From NCBI RefSeq assembly GCF_022695985.1, contig NZ_JAAPBF010000019.1:1-63671 (forward strand): a stretch of 63,671 nt of DNA, read 5' to 3'. Below, piece after piece: positions 1 to 7,522 of this stretch. Origin of the DNA: Streptomyces sp. NP-1717. Lineage in GTDB: Bacteria > Actinomycetota > Actinomycetes > Streptomycetales > Streptomycetaceae. Below the pieces are notes generated by a model. It was not told the DNA's origin and ran no database searches. It saw nothing but the letters and a program-made list of their open reading frames with translations. Each line of letters begins with the position of its first letter. Position 1 is the stretch's first letter. A program made the translations under genes and the position numbers.

Positions 1-61
1 GAAGTCGGCGGCGACCGTCTTCAGCGTGGGTTCCCAGGCCCAGACCGTGACCGTGCCGCCC
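1..61. repeat. Inverted copy of positions 253-313
   Basis: Bases 1-61 are the exact reverse complement of 253-313, which lies inside the following solute-binding protein gene. The identity stops abruptly at base 62, and the 191 bases between the arms are unrelated. The left arm starts exactly at the edge of the window. A perfect 61-bp arm duplicating coding sequence in inverted orientation at a sequence end is typical of a fold-back chimera or an assembly artefact. A real inversion cannot be excluded. The sequence upstream of base 62 should not be trusted as native promoter. Confidence 0.95.
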
Positions 62-106
62 GCGAAGAACCCGCCGTCCCGCCCACGAAGAAGTGGAAGC
101 ACCTCC

Positions 107-1447
107 ATGCGCCGAACCACCGGCCGCCTGCTGCGCGGCATCGCCCTCCTCTCCGTCCTCGCCCTGGGCGCGACCGCCTGCGGCGGCTCCGACGGCGACA
201 GCTCCGACCAGAAGCCGGTCTCCGCCGACGACATCCAGGCGGCGTTGAAGAAGGGCGGCACGGTCACGGTCTGGGCCTGGGAACCCACGCTGAAGACGGT
301 CGCCGCCGACTTCCAGGAGAAGTACCCCAAGGTCAAGATCGACCTCGTCGGTGAACGGTCCGGCGACAAGCACTACACCGCGCTGTCGAACGCCATCTCG
401 GCCGAGAAGGGCGTCCCCGACGTCGCGCAGGTCGAGTACTTCGCGGTGGGGCAGTACTCCCTCACCAAGGGCCTCACCGAGCTGTCCCCCTTCGGCGCCG
501 GCAAGCTGGCCGGCAAGTACACGCCCGGCCCGTGGAACGCCGTGAGCGACGGGGACAAGGTCTACGGCCTGCCGATGGACTCCGGCCCCATGGCGCTGTT
601 CTACAACAAGAAGATCTTCGACAAGTACGAGATCGCGGTGCCGGCCACCTGGGACGAGTACGTCGACGCGGCCCGCGCACTCCACAAGGCCGACCCGAAG
701 GTCTTCATCGCCAACGACGCGGGCGACGCCGGCTTCGCCACCAGCATGCTGTGGCAGGCCGGTTCGCGCCCCTACACCGTCGACGGCACGAAGGTGAAGG
801 TCGACTTCTCCGACGCGGGCGCCAAGAAGTACACCGACACCTGGCAGCAACTCCTCGACGAGAAGCTCCTCGCGCCCGTCAACGGCTGGACCGACGACTG
901 GTACAAGGGCCTGGGTGACGGCACCATCGCCACGCTGGCCACCGGCGCCTGGATGCCCGCCAACTTCGTCACGGGCGTGCCGAAGGCCGCGGGCGACTGG
1001 CGCGCGGCACCGATGCCTGCCTGGACCGAGGGTGACAAGGCGAGCGCGGAGAACGGCGGCAGCTCCCTGGCCCTGCCCGCGCTGGGCAAGAACAAGGAAC
1101 TCGCCTACGCCTTCGCCGAATACGCGAACGCCGGTGACGGCGTGCCGACCCGCGTCGAGCAGGGAGCCTTCCCGGCGACCACGGCGGAGCTGCGCTCCGA
1201 CGAGTTCCGCGACACCGAGTTCGAGTACTTCGGCGGGCAGAAGGCCAACGAGATCTTCGCCGACTCCGCCGCCAATGTCGCCGACGACTGGGCATACCTG
1301 CCCTTCCAGCAGTACGCCAACTCGATCTTCAACGACACCGTCGGCAAGGCGTACGTCTCGGACACCGAGCTGGCCGCCGGCCTGAAGTCCTGGCAGGACG
1401 CCTCGGTCAAGTACGGCAAGGAACAGGGCTTCACCACCGTCGAGTAG
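107..1447 (+). CDS. Extracellular sugar-binding lipoprotein of an ABC importer
   Basis: This is a 446-aa solute-binding protein of the MalE/UgpB type (SBP family 1) that would capture a sugar outside the cell for an ABC importer. The N terminus has two arginines, a hydrophobic stretch and a lipobox-like ALGATAC, with the lipidated Cys at residue 25, followed by a Gly/Ser/Asp-rich tether. The mature protein has the usual pattern, including VTVWAWEP near its start and a TGAWMP segment. I chose ATG 107 because it gives a proper lipoprotein signal. The longer frame back to base 26 runs into the inverted repeat. It precedes a GH42 beta-galactosidase, so a galactoside substrate is likely. No permease genes are visible next to it, so they may lie upstream of the window or elsewhere. 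Confidence 0.85.
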   Translation: MRRTTGRLLRGIALLSVLALGATACGGSDGDSSDQKPVSADDIQAALKKGGTVTVWAWEPTLKTVAADFQEKYPKVKIDLVGERSGDKHYTALSNAISAEKGVPDVAQVEYFAVGQYSLTKGLTELSPFGAGKLAGKYTPGPWNAVSDGDKVYGLPMDSGPMALFYNKKIFDKYEIAVPATWDEYVDAARALHKADPKVFIANDAGDAGFATSMLWQAGSRPYTVDGTKVKVDFSDAGAKKYTDTWQQLLDEKLLAPVNGWTDDWYKGLGDGTIATLATGAWMPANFVTGVPKAAGDWRAAPMPAWTEGDKASAENGGSSLALPALGKNKELAYAFAEYANAGDGVPTRVEQGAFPATTAELRSDEFRDTEFEYFGGQKANEIFADSAANVADDWAYLPFQQYANSIFNDTVGKAYVSDTELAAGLKSWQDASVKYGKEQGFTTVE

Positions 1448-1502
1448 TCCGAGCGGCCCCAGCGGCCGAGCGCAAGCAGCGTAAGCACCCGAGCAGTTCG
1501 AG

Positions 1503-1549
1503 GGGCCGGGGCGGCCCGCGCTGTGCGCGTCGTCGCGCCGCCCCGGCCC
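1503..1549. terminator. GC-rich stem-loop between binding protein and GH42 genes
   Basis: Perfect 13-bp arms (GGGCCGGGGCGGC at 1503-1515 and its complement at 1537-1549) enclose a 21-base loop, with no T-tract. It lies between the binding protein stop and the GH42 start, so it may attenuate read-through or stabilise the upstream mRNA. Confidence 0.5.
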
Positions 1550-1590
1550 GCACGGCCGTGAGCCCCCGCGTCACACCGGAAGGACCAGCC

Positions 1591-3633
1591 ATGATCTCCA
1601 CCCTCCTGTCCCGGCCGCACGGGCCGGACGGTGACCGAACCCCGCGCCTCGTCTACGGCGCCGACTACAACCCCGAGCAGTGGCCTCGCGAGGTGTGGAA
1701 GGAGGACGTACGGCTGATGCGCGAGGCCGGCGTCAACCTGGTCTCCGTGGGGATCTTCTCCTGGGCCCGGCTCCAGCCGGCCCGGGACGACTGGGACTTC
1801 GGCTGGCTGGACGAGGTGATGGACCTGCTGCACGCGGGCGGCATCGCCGTCGACCTGGCCACCGCCACCGCCTCCCCGCCGCCCTGGCTCACCACGGCCC
1901 ACCCGGAGATCCTCCCGGTGACCGCCACCGGCGAGACGGTGTGGCCGGGCGCGCGCCAGCACTGGCGCCCCACCTCTCCCGTCTTCCGCACCCACGCGCT
2001 CGCCCTGGTGCGGAAGATGGCCGAGCGGTACGCGGACCACCCCGCCCTGGTGGCCTGGCACGTCTCCAACGAGCTGGGCTGCCACAACGTCTACGACTAC
2101 TCGGACGACGCCGCCCGCGCCTTCCGCGACTGGCTGCGCGCCCGCCACACCACGCTCGACGGGCTCAACCACGCCTGGGGCACGGCGTTCTGGTCCCAGC
2201 GCTACAGCGACTGGGAACAGATCCTGCCACCCCGGCTGGCTGCCTCCCACCCCAATCCCACGCAGCAACTGGACTTCAAACGCTTCTCGTCCGACGCGCT
2301 GAAGGACCACCTGCGCGCGGAACGGGACGTCCTGCGGGAGATCACCCCCGATGTCCCCGTCACCACCAACTTCATGGTGATGGGCGGGACCAGGGGCATG
2401 AACTACCCCGACTGGGCCGCCGAGATCGACTTCGTCTCCAACGACCACTACGCCCACCCCGGCCCCCAGGACCGGGACGAGATGTCCTTCTCGGCCAACC
2501 TCACCAGCGGTATCGCCGGCGGTCGTCCGTGGTTCCTCATGGAGCACTCCACCAGCGCCGTCAACTGGCAGCCCGTCAACGTCCCCAAGCGGGAGGGCGA
2601 GCTGGCCCGGGACTCGCTGCTGCACGTCGCGCACGGAGCCGACGCCGTGGCCTTCTTCCAGTGGCGCCAGTCGGCGGCCGGCGCCGAGAAGTACCACTCC
2701 GCGATGGTCCCGCACGCCGGACCCGACAGCGACGTCTTCCGCGCGGTCACCCGCCTCGGACAGACCCTGCGGGCACTGGCACCGGTCGCGGGCGCCGAGC
2801 GTGAACCGGCCCGGGTCGGCATCCTCTTCGACTGGGACTCCTGGTGGGCCGGCGAGCAGGACTCGCATCCCACGTCCCGGCTCGACTACCGGCAGGAAGC
2901 GCTCGACTGGTACTCCGCCCTGCTCGCCCTCGGCGTACGGGCCGACGTCGTCACCACCGGAACCGATCTCGAACGGTACGGACTCCTGATCGCGCCCGTA
3001 CTGCACGTGGTCCCCGCGGCGCTGGCCGGGCGGCTCACACGGTACGTCGGCGACGGAGGGCACCTGGTCACCACGTACTTCTCCGGTGTCGTCGACGAGA
3101 ACGACCACATCTGGCTCGGCGGCCACCCCGGAGCACTGCGCGAGCTGCTGGGCATCCGCATCGAGGAGTTCGGTCCGCTGCTCGACGGCGAGAGCGTCGC
3201 ACTGGACGGCGCCGGCCCCGGCACCCTGTGGACCGACCGGATCACCGTCACCGACCCCGAGGCGGAGGTACTGGCCCGCTACCGGACCGGGGCGTACGCC
3301 GGCCGGCCCGCCGTCACCCGCCGTACGGCGGGCCGGGGCTCGGCCGCGTACGTCTCCACCAGGCTCGGCGTGAACGGCCTCGCCGGTCTGCTGCCGGAGC
3401 TGCTCGCGACCGCCGGCGTGGTGAGCGAACTGCCCGTGCCGCTGCGCGGAATCGTCGAGCAGGTGGTACGCCGCGACGCCGGGAGCCGCTATCTGTTCCT
3501 GGTCAACCGGACCGACGGGCCGGTACCGCTGACCGGAGTCACCGGGGAGATCCTGACGGGACGGACCGACGCGGACGGCGTGCTCGTCCTCGGGCCGAGG
3601 GAAGTCGCCGTACTGCGACAGCCCAACCCCTGA
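1591..3633 (+). CDS. GH42 beta-galactosidase
   Basis: This 680-aa enzyme of glycoside hydrolase family 42 hydrolyses terminal beta-galactosides by a retaining mechanism. It opens with the family signature YGADYNPEQWP. The acid/base Glu is in HVSNELG (residue 161) and the nucleophile Glu is in FLMEHSTS (residue 318). A trimerisation-type middle domain and a small C-terminal beta domain follow, and the length is normal. There is no signal peptide, so it acts in the cytoplasm on imported sugar. ATG 1591 is preceded by GGAAGGA at a good distance; the frame is open back to 1558. The neighbouring binding protein presumably delivers its substrate. Confidence 0.92.
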   Translation: MISTLLSRPHGPDGDRTPRLVYGADYNPEQWPREVWKEDVRLMREAGVNLVSVGIFSWARLQPARDDWDFGWLDEVMDLLHAGGIAVDLATATASPPPWLTTAHPEILPVTATGETVWPGARQHWRPTSPVFRTHALALVRKMAERYADHPALVAWHVSNELGCHNVYDYSDDAARAFRDWLRARHTTLDGLNHAWGTAFWSQRYSDWEQILPPRLAASHPNPTQQLDFKRFSSDALKDHLRAERDVLREITPDVPVTTNFMVMGGTRGMNYPDWAAEIDFVSNDHYAHPGPQDRDEMSFSANLTSGIAGGRPWFLMEHSTSAVNWQPVNVPKREGELARDSLLHVAHGADAVAFFQWRQSAAGAEKYHSAMVPHAGPDSDVFRAVTRLGQTLRALAPVAGAEREPARVGILFDWDSWWAGEQDSHPTSRLDYRQEALDWYSALLALGVRADVVTTGTDLERYGLLIAPVLHVVPAALAGRLTRYVGDGGHLVTTYFSGVVDENDHIWLGGHPGALRELLGIRIEEFGPLLDGESVALDGAGPGTLWTDRITVTDPEAEVLARYRTGAYAGRPAVTRRTAGRGSAAYVSTRLGVNGLAGLLPELLATAGVVSELPVPLRGIVEQVVRRDAGSRYLFLVNRTDGPVPLTGVTGEILTGRTDADGVLVLGPREVAVLRQPNP

Positions 3634-3679
3634 CTCCCGCGCTCCGCACCCGCATGTGAACGGCGCCGTCACCGGGTCG

Positions 3680-3711
3680 GGACCGTTCTGCCCCGGCGGG
3701 CAGGACGGTCC
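3680..3711 (+). terminator. Hairpin downstream of GH42 gene
   Basis: GGACCGTTCTGCCC (3680-3693) pairs with GGGCAGGACGGTCC (3698-3711) across a 4-base loop, with one G-U pair. It begins 46 bases after the GH42 stop and has no clear T-tract, as is usual for Streptomyces terminators. Confidence 0.65.
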
Positions 3712-3824
3712 ACCGCGCCGCCGACGGGCGTCTGCGGTCGATCTCTGAAGGCCGTGGCCCTCCGTGCCGTCGAATGAGTTCGACTCTTCAAGAACCTTGA
3801 CCGGGCCATGACCCGCACCCACTA

Positions 3825-3838
3825 TGGGAGCGCTCCCA
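3825..3838. promoter_or_regulatory. CebR-type operator (TGGGAGCGCTCCCA)
   Basis: This perfect 14-bp palindrome is identical to the CebR box described in Streptomyces, where the LacI-family repressor CebR blocks cellulose-utilisation genes until cello-oligosaccharides are imported. It stands upstream of a secreted cellulase, the expected kind of target. cebR itself is not in this window. Confidence 0.9.
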
Positions 3839-3998
3839 CTGATTCAAGGCTTGACGCGCCGTGGGGCGATGCTTCGCCATGCGGCGCTCCGCACCAGATG
3901 TCCCGGACTGATCAGCTCCTTGGACGGCACCCCCACCCGCATTCGGCATCGGGCCGCCGCGACCATCGGCGCGCCCCGGACGGAGAGTGACTTCAGCC

Positions 3999-5705
3999 AT
4001 GAGATCTCGTACGGCCTTACTGGCCGCCGCCGCCCTGACAGCAGCCGCCACCGGAACAGCGACCGGCGCCAGCGCGGCCCCCAACGGGGCCGCCGCCGCG
4101 GGCTGCACCGTCGCCTACACCGTGCAGACCCAGTGGGACTCCGGTTTCACCTCCGGCGTCACGGTCACCAACACCGGTGACGCGGTGAGCGGCTGGAACC
4201 TCACCTGGTCCTTCGCCGGCAACCAGCGCGTCACCCAGGGCTGGAACGCCGACATCGCCCAGAGCGGCGCCGGCGTCACCGCGAGGAACGTCGCCCACAA
4301 CGGCACGCTCGCCACCGGCGCCTCGACTTCCTTCGGGTTCAACGCCTCGTACAGCGGCAGCAACGCGACACCGGCGACGTTCAAGCTGAACGGCGTCACC
4401 TGTAACACAGGCCCTGTCGACCCGCCCGACCCCACCGATCCGCCCGGTCCCGGCGACCGCGTGAACAACCCCTACGCCGGCGCCAAGGTCTACGTGAACC
4501 CCGAGTGGTCCGCCAAGGCCGCCGCCGAACCCGGCGGCAGCCGCATCGCCGGCCAGCCCACCGGAGTCTGGCTCGACCGCACGGCCGCGATCGAGGGCGT
4601 CGGCGGTGCCATGGGCCTGCGCGACCACCTCGACGAGGCGCTGACGCAGAAGGGCTCCGGTGAACTCGTCGTCCAGCTCGTCATCTACAACCTGCCCGGC
4701 CGTGACTGCGCCGCCCTCGCCTCCAACGGGGAACTCGGCGCGACCGAGATCGGCCGCTACAAGACCCAGTACATCGACCCGATCGCCGCGATCCTCGCCG
4801 ATCAGAAGTACGCCGGTCTGCGGATCGTGACGACCGTCGAGATCGACTCCCTGCCCAACCTCGTCACCAACACCACCCCGCGCCCGACCGCCACCCCCAA
4901 CTGCGACACGATGAAGGCCAACGGCAACTACCAGAAGGGCGTCGGCTACGCCCTGAACAAGCTGGGCGACGCGCCCAACGTCTACAACTACGTGGACGCC
5001 GGCCACCACGGCTGGCTCGGCTGGGACGACAACTTCGGCGCGTCCGCGGAACTCTTCAAGACCGCCGCCACCACCGAGGGCGCCACACTCGGCGACGTCC
5101 ACGGCTTCATCGTCAACACCGCCAACTACAGCGCTCTGAAGGAGAACCACTTCACCATCGACGACTCCGTCAACGGTGTCTCCGTCCGCCAGTCCAAGTG
5201 GGTCGACTGGAACCGCTACGTCGACGAACTCTCCTACGCCCAGGCCATGCGCGCCAAGCTCGTCTCGCTCGGCTTCGACACCAACCTCGGCATGCTGATC
5301 GACACCTCCCGCAACGGCTGGGGCGGCACCGCGCGGCCCGCGGCCCCCGGGCCGAGGACGAGCCTGGACGCCTACGTCGACGGCGGTCGCTACGACCGGC
5401 GCATCCACCTCGGCAACTGGTGCAACCAGTCCGGCGCCGGCCTCGGCGAACGGCCCCAGGCGTCGCCCGCCGCGGGGATCGACGCCTACGTGTGGGTGAA
5501 GCCGCCGGGCGAGTCCGACGGATCGAGCACGGCGATCCCGAACGACGAAGGCAAGGGCTTCGACCGTATGTGCGACCCGACGTACGAGGGCAACCCCCGG
5601 AACAACAACAACATGTCGGGGGCGCTGCCCGGAGCACCCCTGTCCGGACACTGGTTCTCCGCCCAGTTCCAGGAGCTCATGAAGAACGCGCACCCGGCGC
5701 TGTAG
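3999..5705 (+). CDS. Secreted GH6 cellulase (cellobiohydrolase type) with CBM2
   Basis: This 568-aa secreted enzyme cuts beta-1,4-glucan chains of cellulose by an inverting mechanism. Residues 1 to about 27 form a Sec signal peptide (RSRTALLAAAALTAAATG, then ASAA). A family 2 cellulose-binding module follows, bounded by Cys36 and Cys135, then a Pro/Asp/Gly linker (PDPTDPPGPGD) and a GH6 catalytic domain from about residue 154. The acid Asp lies in YNYVDAGHHGWLGW. Segments such as GNWCNQSGAGLGERP and YVWVKPPGESDG fit exo-acting GH6 enzymes, so cellobiohydrolase is more likely than endoglucanase. ATG 3999 follows GGAGAG. An in-frame GTG at 3987 is less likely because it overlaps that RBS. Control by CebR is expected from the upstream box. 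Confidence 0.92.
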   Translation: MRSRTALLAAAALTAAATGTATGASAAPNGAAAAGCTVAYTVQTQWDSGFTSGVTVTNTGDAVSGWNLTWSFAGNQRVTQGWNADIAQSGAGVTARNVAHNGTLATGASTSFGFNASYSGSNATPATFKLNGVTCNTGPVDPPDPTDPPGPGDRVNNPYAGAKVYVNPEWSAKAAAEPGGSRIAGQPTGVWLDRTAAIEGVGGAMGLRDHLDEALTQKGSGELVVQLVIYNLPGRDCAALASNGELGATEIGRYKTQYIDPIAAILADQKYAGLRIVTTVEIDSLPNLVTNTTPRPTATPNCDTMKANGNYQKGVGYALNKLGDAPNVYNYVDAGHHGWLGWDDNFGASAELFKTAATTEGATLGDVHGFIVNTANYSALKENHFTIDDSVNGVSVRQSKWVDWNRYVDELSYAQAMRAKLVSLGFDTNLGMLIDTSRNGWGGTARPAAPGPRTSLDAYVDGGRYDRRIHLGNWCNQSGAGLGERPQASPAAGIDAYVWVKPPGESDGSSTAIPNDEGKGFDRMCDPTYEGNPRNNNNMSGALPGAPLSGHWFSAQFQELMKNAHPAL

Positions 5706-5710
5706 TACCT

Positions 5711-5754
5711 CTCCGCGGGGGCGAGTCGAAGCGCTTCGACTCGCCCCCGCGGAG
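5711..5754. terminator. 44-bp perfect palindrome after the cellulase gene
   Basis: Two 22-base arms match perfectly with no spacer (centre GAAGC|GCTTC at 5732/5733), starting 5 bases after the cellulase stop. It also lies just beyond the stop of the convergent DUF1918 gene, so it probably serves as a bidirectional terminator. Confidence 0.8.
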
Positions 5755-5773
5755 CCGCGCCGCCGTACGGAGC

Positions 5774-5974
5774 TCAGCCCTCCTCTGAGGCGCGCCGGTG
5801 CTCCACGACGGAGTCGGGGCCGGGGGACATGATCGTCTCGTGCCCGTTCTCCGCCCGTACGCGGTAAGGGGGCGTGCCGTTCGTGCCCAGGACCTCAATG
5901 ATCTCCACCACCTGATCGGTCATGCCCACGACTCGACCGTGGACCACAAGGCGGTCTCCCTTACTGGCGTGCAT
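5774..5974 (-). CDS. DUF1918 small protein
   Basis: This 66-aa protein matches the DUF1918 family, small SH3-like beta-barrel proteins common in actinobacteria with no firmly known role. It starts MHASKGDRLVVHGRVVG and carries the family's conserved PPYRVR and GHET patterns. ATG 5974 was chosen because AAAGGA precedes it at a suitable distance and members begin with MHA; the frame also opens at a TTG 18 bases further out. It is a single gene, convergent with the cellulase and sharing the palindromic terminator. Confidence 0.85.
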   Translation of the reverse strand: MHASKGDRLVVHGRVVGMTDQVVEIIEVLGTNGTPPYRVRAENGHETIMSPGPDSVVEHRRASEEG

Positions 5975-6181
5975 CTCACCGGTTCCTTTCAATGAGGGAT
6001 CAGGTCCGACCCGATCGACCTAACCAGGCGTCACGCCCGTAGCGGCGAAACGACGCCTTGAGACACGATCAGCCGGGACGCAGTCACCCGTTCACGCCGC
6101 GCGGCCACGAGGAACCGCTGTCCGCGAAGTGACCGGTGCGCGTCCGGCCGTTGCGGGCGCGGCTCGCCCGCGCCTCGGCCG

Positions 6182-7522
6182 TCATGGAAGGACGGCCGCG
6201 CCGTGCCCACCGTCGACATCGTGATCACCTGTCCGGCGGCCGGCACCGTCGCCGGGATCGTGCCCACTCCGGGCGGGATCGGCTCCGTCGAGGCGGCGCT
6301 GCTCCGGGTCCGGCCGTCGGCGGGGGAGCGCCAGCAGCAGTGCGAGCGCCGTCCAGACGAACGCGTTACCGCCGATGAAGCCGTCGATGCCGCCCGCGTC
6401 GTACCGCCACAGCCACACGACGTAGCTGCACAGGATCACGTACACCGCGACCGCCACGGCCAACGGGCGGCCACGGCGCGGCGGTTCGAGGGCCCGGTCG
6501 GCGAGGACGGCGAGCGCCGGGAGCAGCCACACGAGGTGGTGCACCCAGGTGACCGGGCTGACGAGGCACGCGGCGGCGCCGGTCAGCGCGATGCCGCCGC
6601 GCACATCGCCCGCCGCCCTGGCCCTGTCGACCCGGTACGCCCACGCGCCGACGACGGCGGCGACGCCGAAGGCCCACCACAGCCGGGACGGTTCGGCCGG
6701 CGCGGAGAGCCGGGCGAGGACGCCCTGCCAGGACTGGTTGGAGACGTAGCTCAGATCACCGATGCGGCTGGTGTCCCAGAGGGCCGATGTCCAGTACGCG
6801 TGCGAGGCACCCGGTGCGCACCACACGGCGAGCAGGGTCGCGCCCACGGCGACGGCGGCGGCCGTACCGGCGGCACGCCACCGGCGGGTGACGAGGAGAT
6901 GGCCGACGAAGATCGCGGGGGTGAGCTTGACCGCCGCGGCGAGTCCCACGCCGATGCCCGCCCACCGGCTGCCGGAGACCAGCAGACGGGCGTCGGTGAG
7001 GACGAGAGCCAGCAGGAGGAGGTTGACCTGGCCGAAGCTGACGCTGTCGTAGACCGGTTCCAGCAGGGCGAGCAGGCACAGGATCACGGCGTACGAGGTC
7101 CACCGGTCCAGTCCGTGACGGCGGATCACCGGTTCGGCGAGCCGGCGCAGGATCAGTGCCAGGGCGCCGAGGTTCGCCATGACGCCCGCGGTGACCGCGA
7201 CGGGCCAGGTGAGCAGCGACAGCGGCAGCACGCACAGGGCCGCGAACGGAGGGTAGGTGAAACCGTACGTCTCGCCCGGCACCCGGTAGTCGTAGAGCCC
7301 GGCGCCGCGCAGCCCGCCGTCGGCGCCGGTCCAGTGGCGCACCGCGTCGTAGTAGACCCACAGGTCGAACCAGTCGCGGTGGTACGGGACCGTCGCGACG
7401 AAAGCCGTCACGCCCGCGCACAGCACACCCAGGAGCAGATGTCCCCGGCGCCGTGAACCGGACCACCACCGCGTCCTGCCGCTCTCTTCCCCGCCGCTCG
7501 CCTCCGTGCCCCGGCCCGTCAT
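6182..7522 (-). CDS. GT87-type polyprenol-mannose mannosyltransferase (DUF2029)
   Basis: This is a 446-aa multi-pass membrane glycosyltransferase of the GT87/DUF2029 family. Such enzymes use polyprenyl-phosphate-mannose on the outer face of the membrane, for example in lipoglycan or protein mannosylation. Visible marks are YDYRVPGETYGFTYPPF, a SFGQVN loop, AAAVKLTPAIF and a WVHHLVWLLPAL helix; I count roughly ten hydrophobic segments. It overlaps the upstream partner gene by 4 bases (ATGA at 7519-7522), so the two are translationally coupled. The last ~45 residues are Arg/Asp/Gly-rich and not membrane-like. They are antisense to a decayed flippase-like fragment on the plus strand, so the natural C terminus was probably replaced. 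Confidence 0.8.
   Translation of the reverse strand: MTGRGTEASGGEESGRTRWWSGSRRRGHLLLGVLCAGVTAFVATVPYHRDWFDLWVYYDAVRHWTGADGGLRGAGLYDYRVPGETYGFTYPPFAALCVLPLSLLTWPVAVTAGVMANLGALALILRRLAEPVIRRHGLDRWTSYAVILCLLALLEPVYDSVSFGQVNLLLLALVLTDARLLVSGSRWAGIGVGLAAAVKLTPAIFVGHLLVTRRWRAAGTAAAVAVGATLLAVWCAPGASHAYWTSALWDTSRIGDLSYVSNQSWQGVLARLSAPAEPSRLWWAFGVAAVVGAWAYRVDRARAAGDVRGGIALTGAAACLVSPVTWVHHLVWLLPALAVLADRALEPPRRGRPLAVAVAVYVILCSYVVWLWRYDAGGIDGFIGGNAFVWTALALLLALPRRRPDPEQRRLDGADPARSGHDPGDGAGRRTGDHDVDGGHGAAVLP
6203..6310 (+). pseudogene. Remnant of a lysylphosphatidylglycerol synthase-type (YbhN/AglD) membrane protein
   Basis: On the plus strand this stretch translates to a short piece containing AGIVPTPGGIGSVEAALL. 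PTPGG(I/L)GxVEAAL is the diagnostic C-terminal motif of the lysylphosphatidylglycerol synthase/YbhN-type integral membrane proteins (UPF0104). Nothing else of that ~300-aa protein is present upstream, and the frame then enters antisense GT87 sequence. I read it as a deletion remnant that now encodes, on the other strand, the odd tail of the GT87 gene. Confidence 0.6.

Larger units (their letters stand above)
3634..3998. other. Intergenic region with terminator and CebR operator
   Basis: This gap separates the GH42 and GH6 genes. Its left part holds a hairpin (3680-3711) that probably ends the GH42 transcript. Its right part holds a 14-bp CebR-type palindrome (3825-3838), about 160 bases ahead of the cellulase start. 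I see no coding potential in the rest. Confidence 0.7.

Noticed and set aside
1105..3822. A 905-aa open frame opposite the GH42 gene
   Set aside because: It is the antisense shadow of a gene with clear family motifs; high GC content makes such long shadows common.
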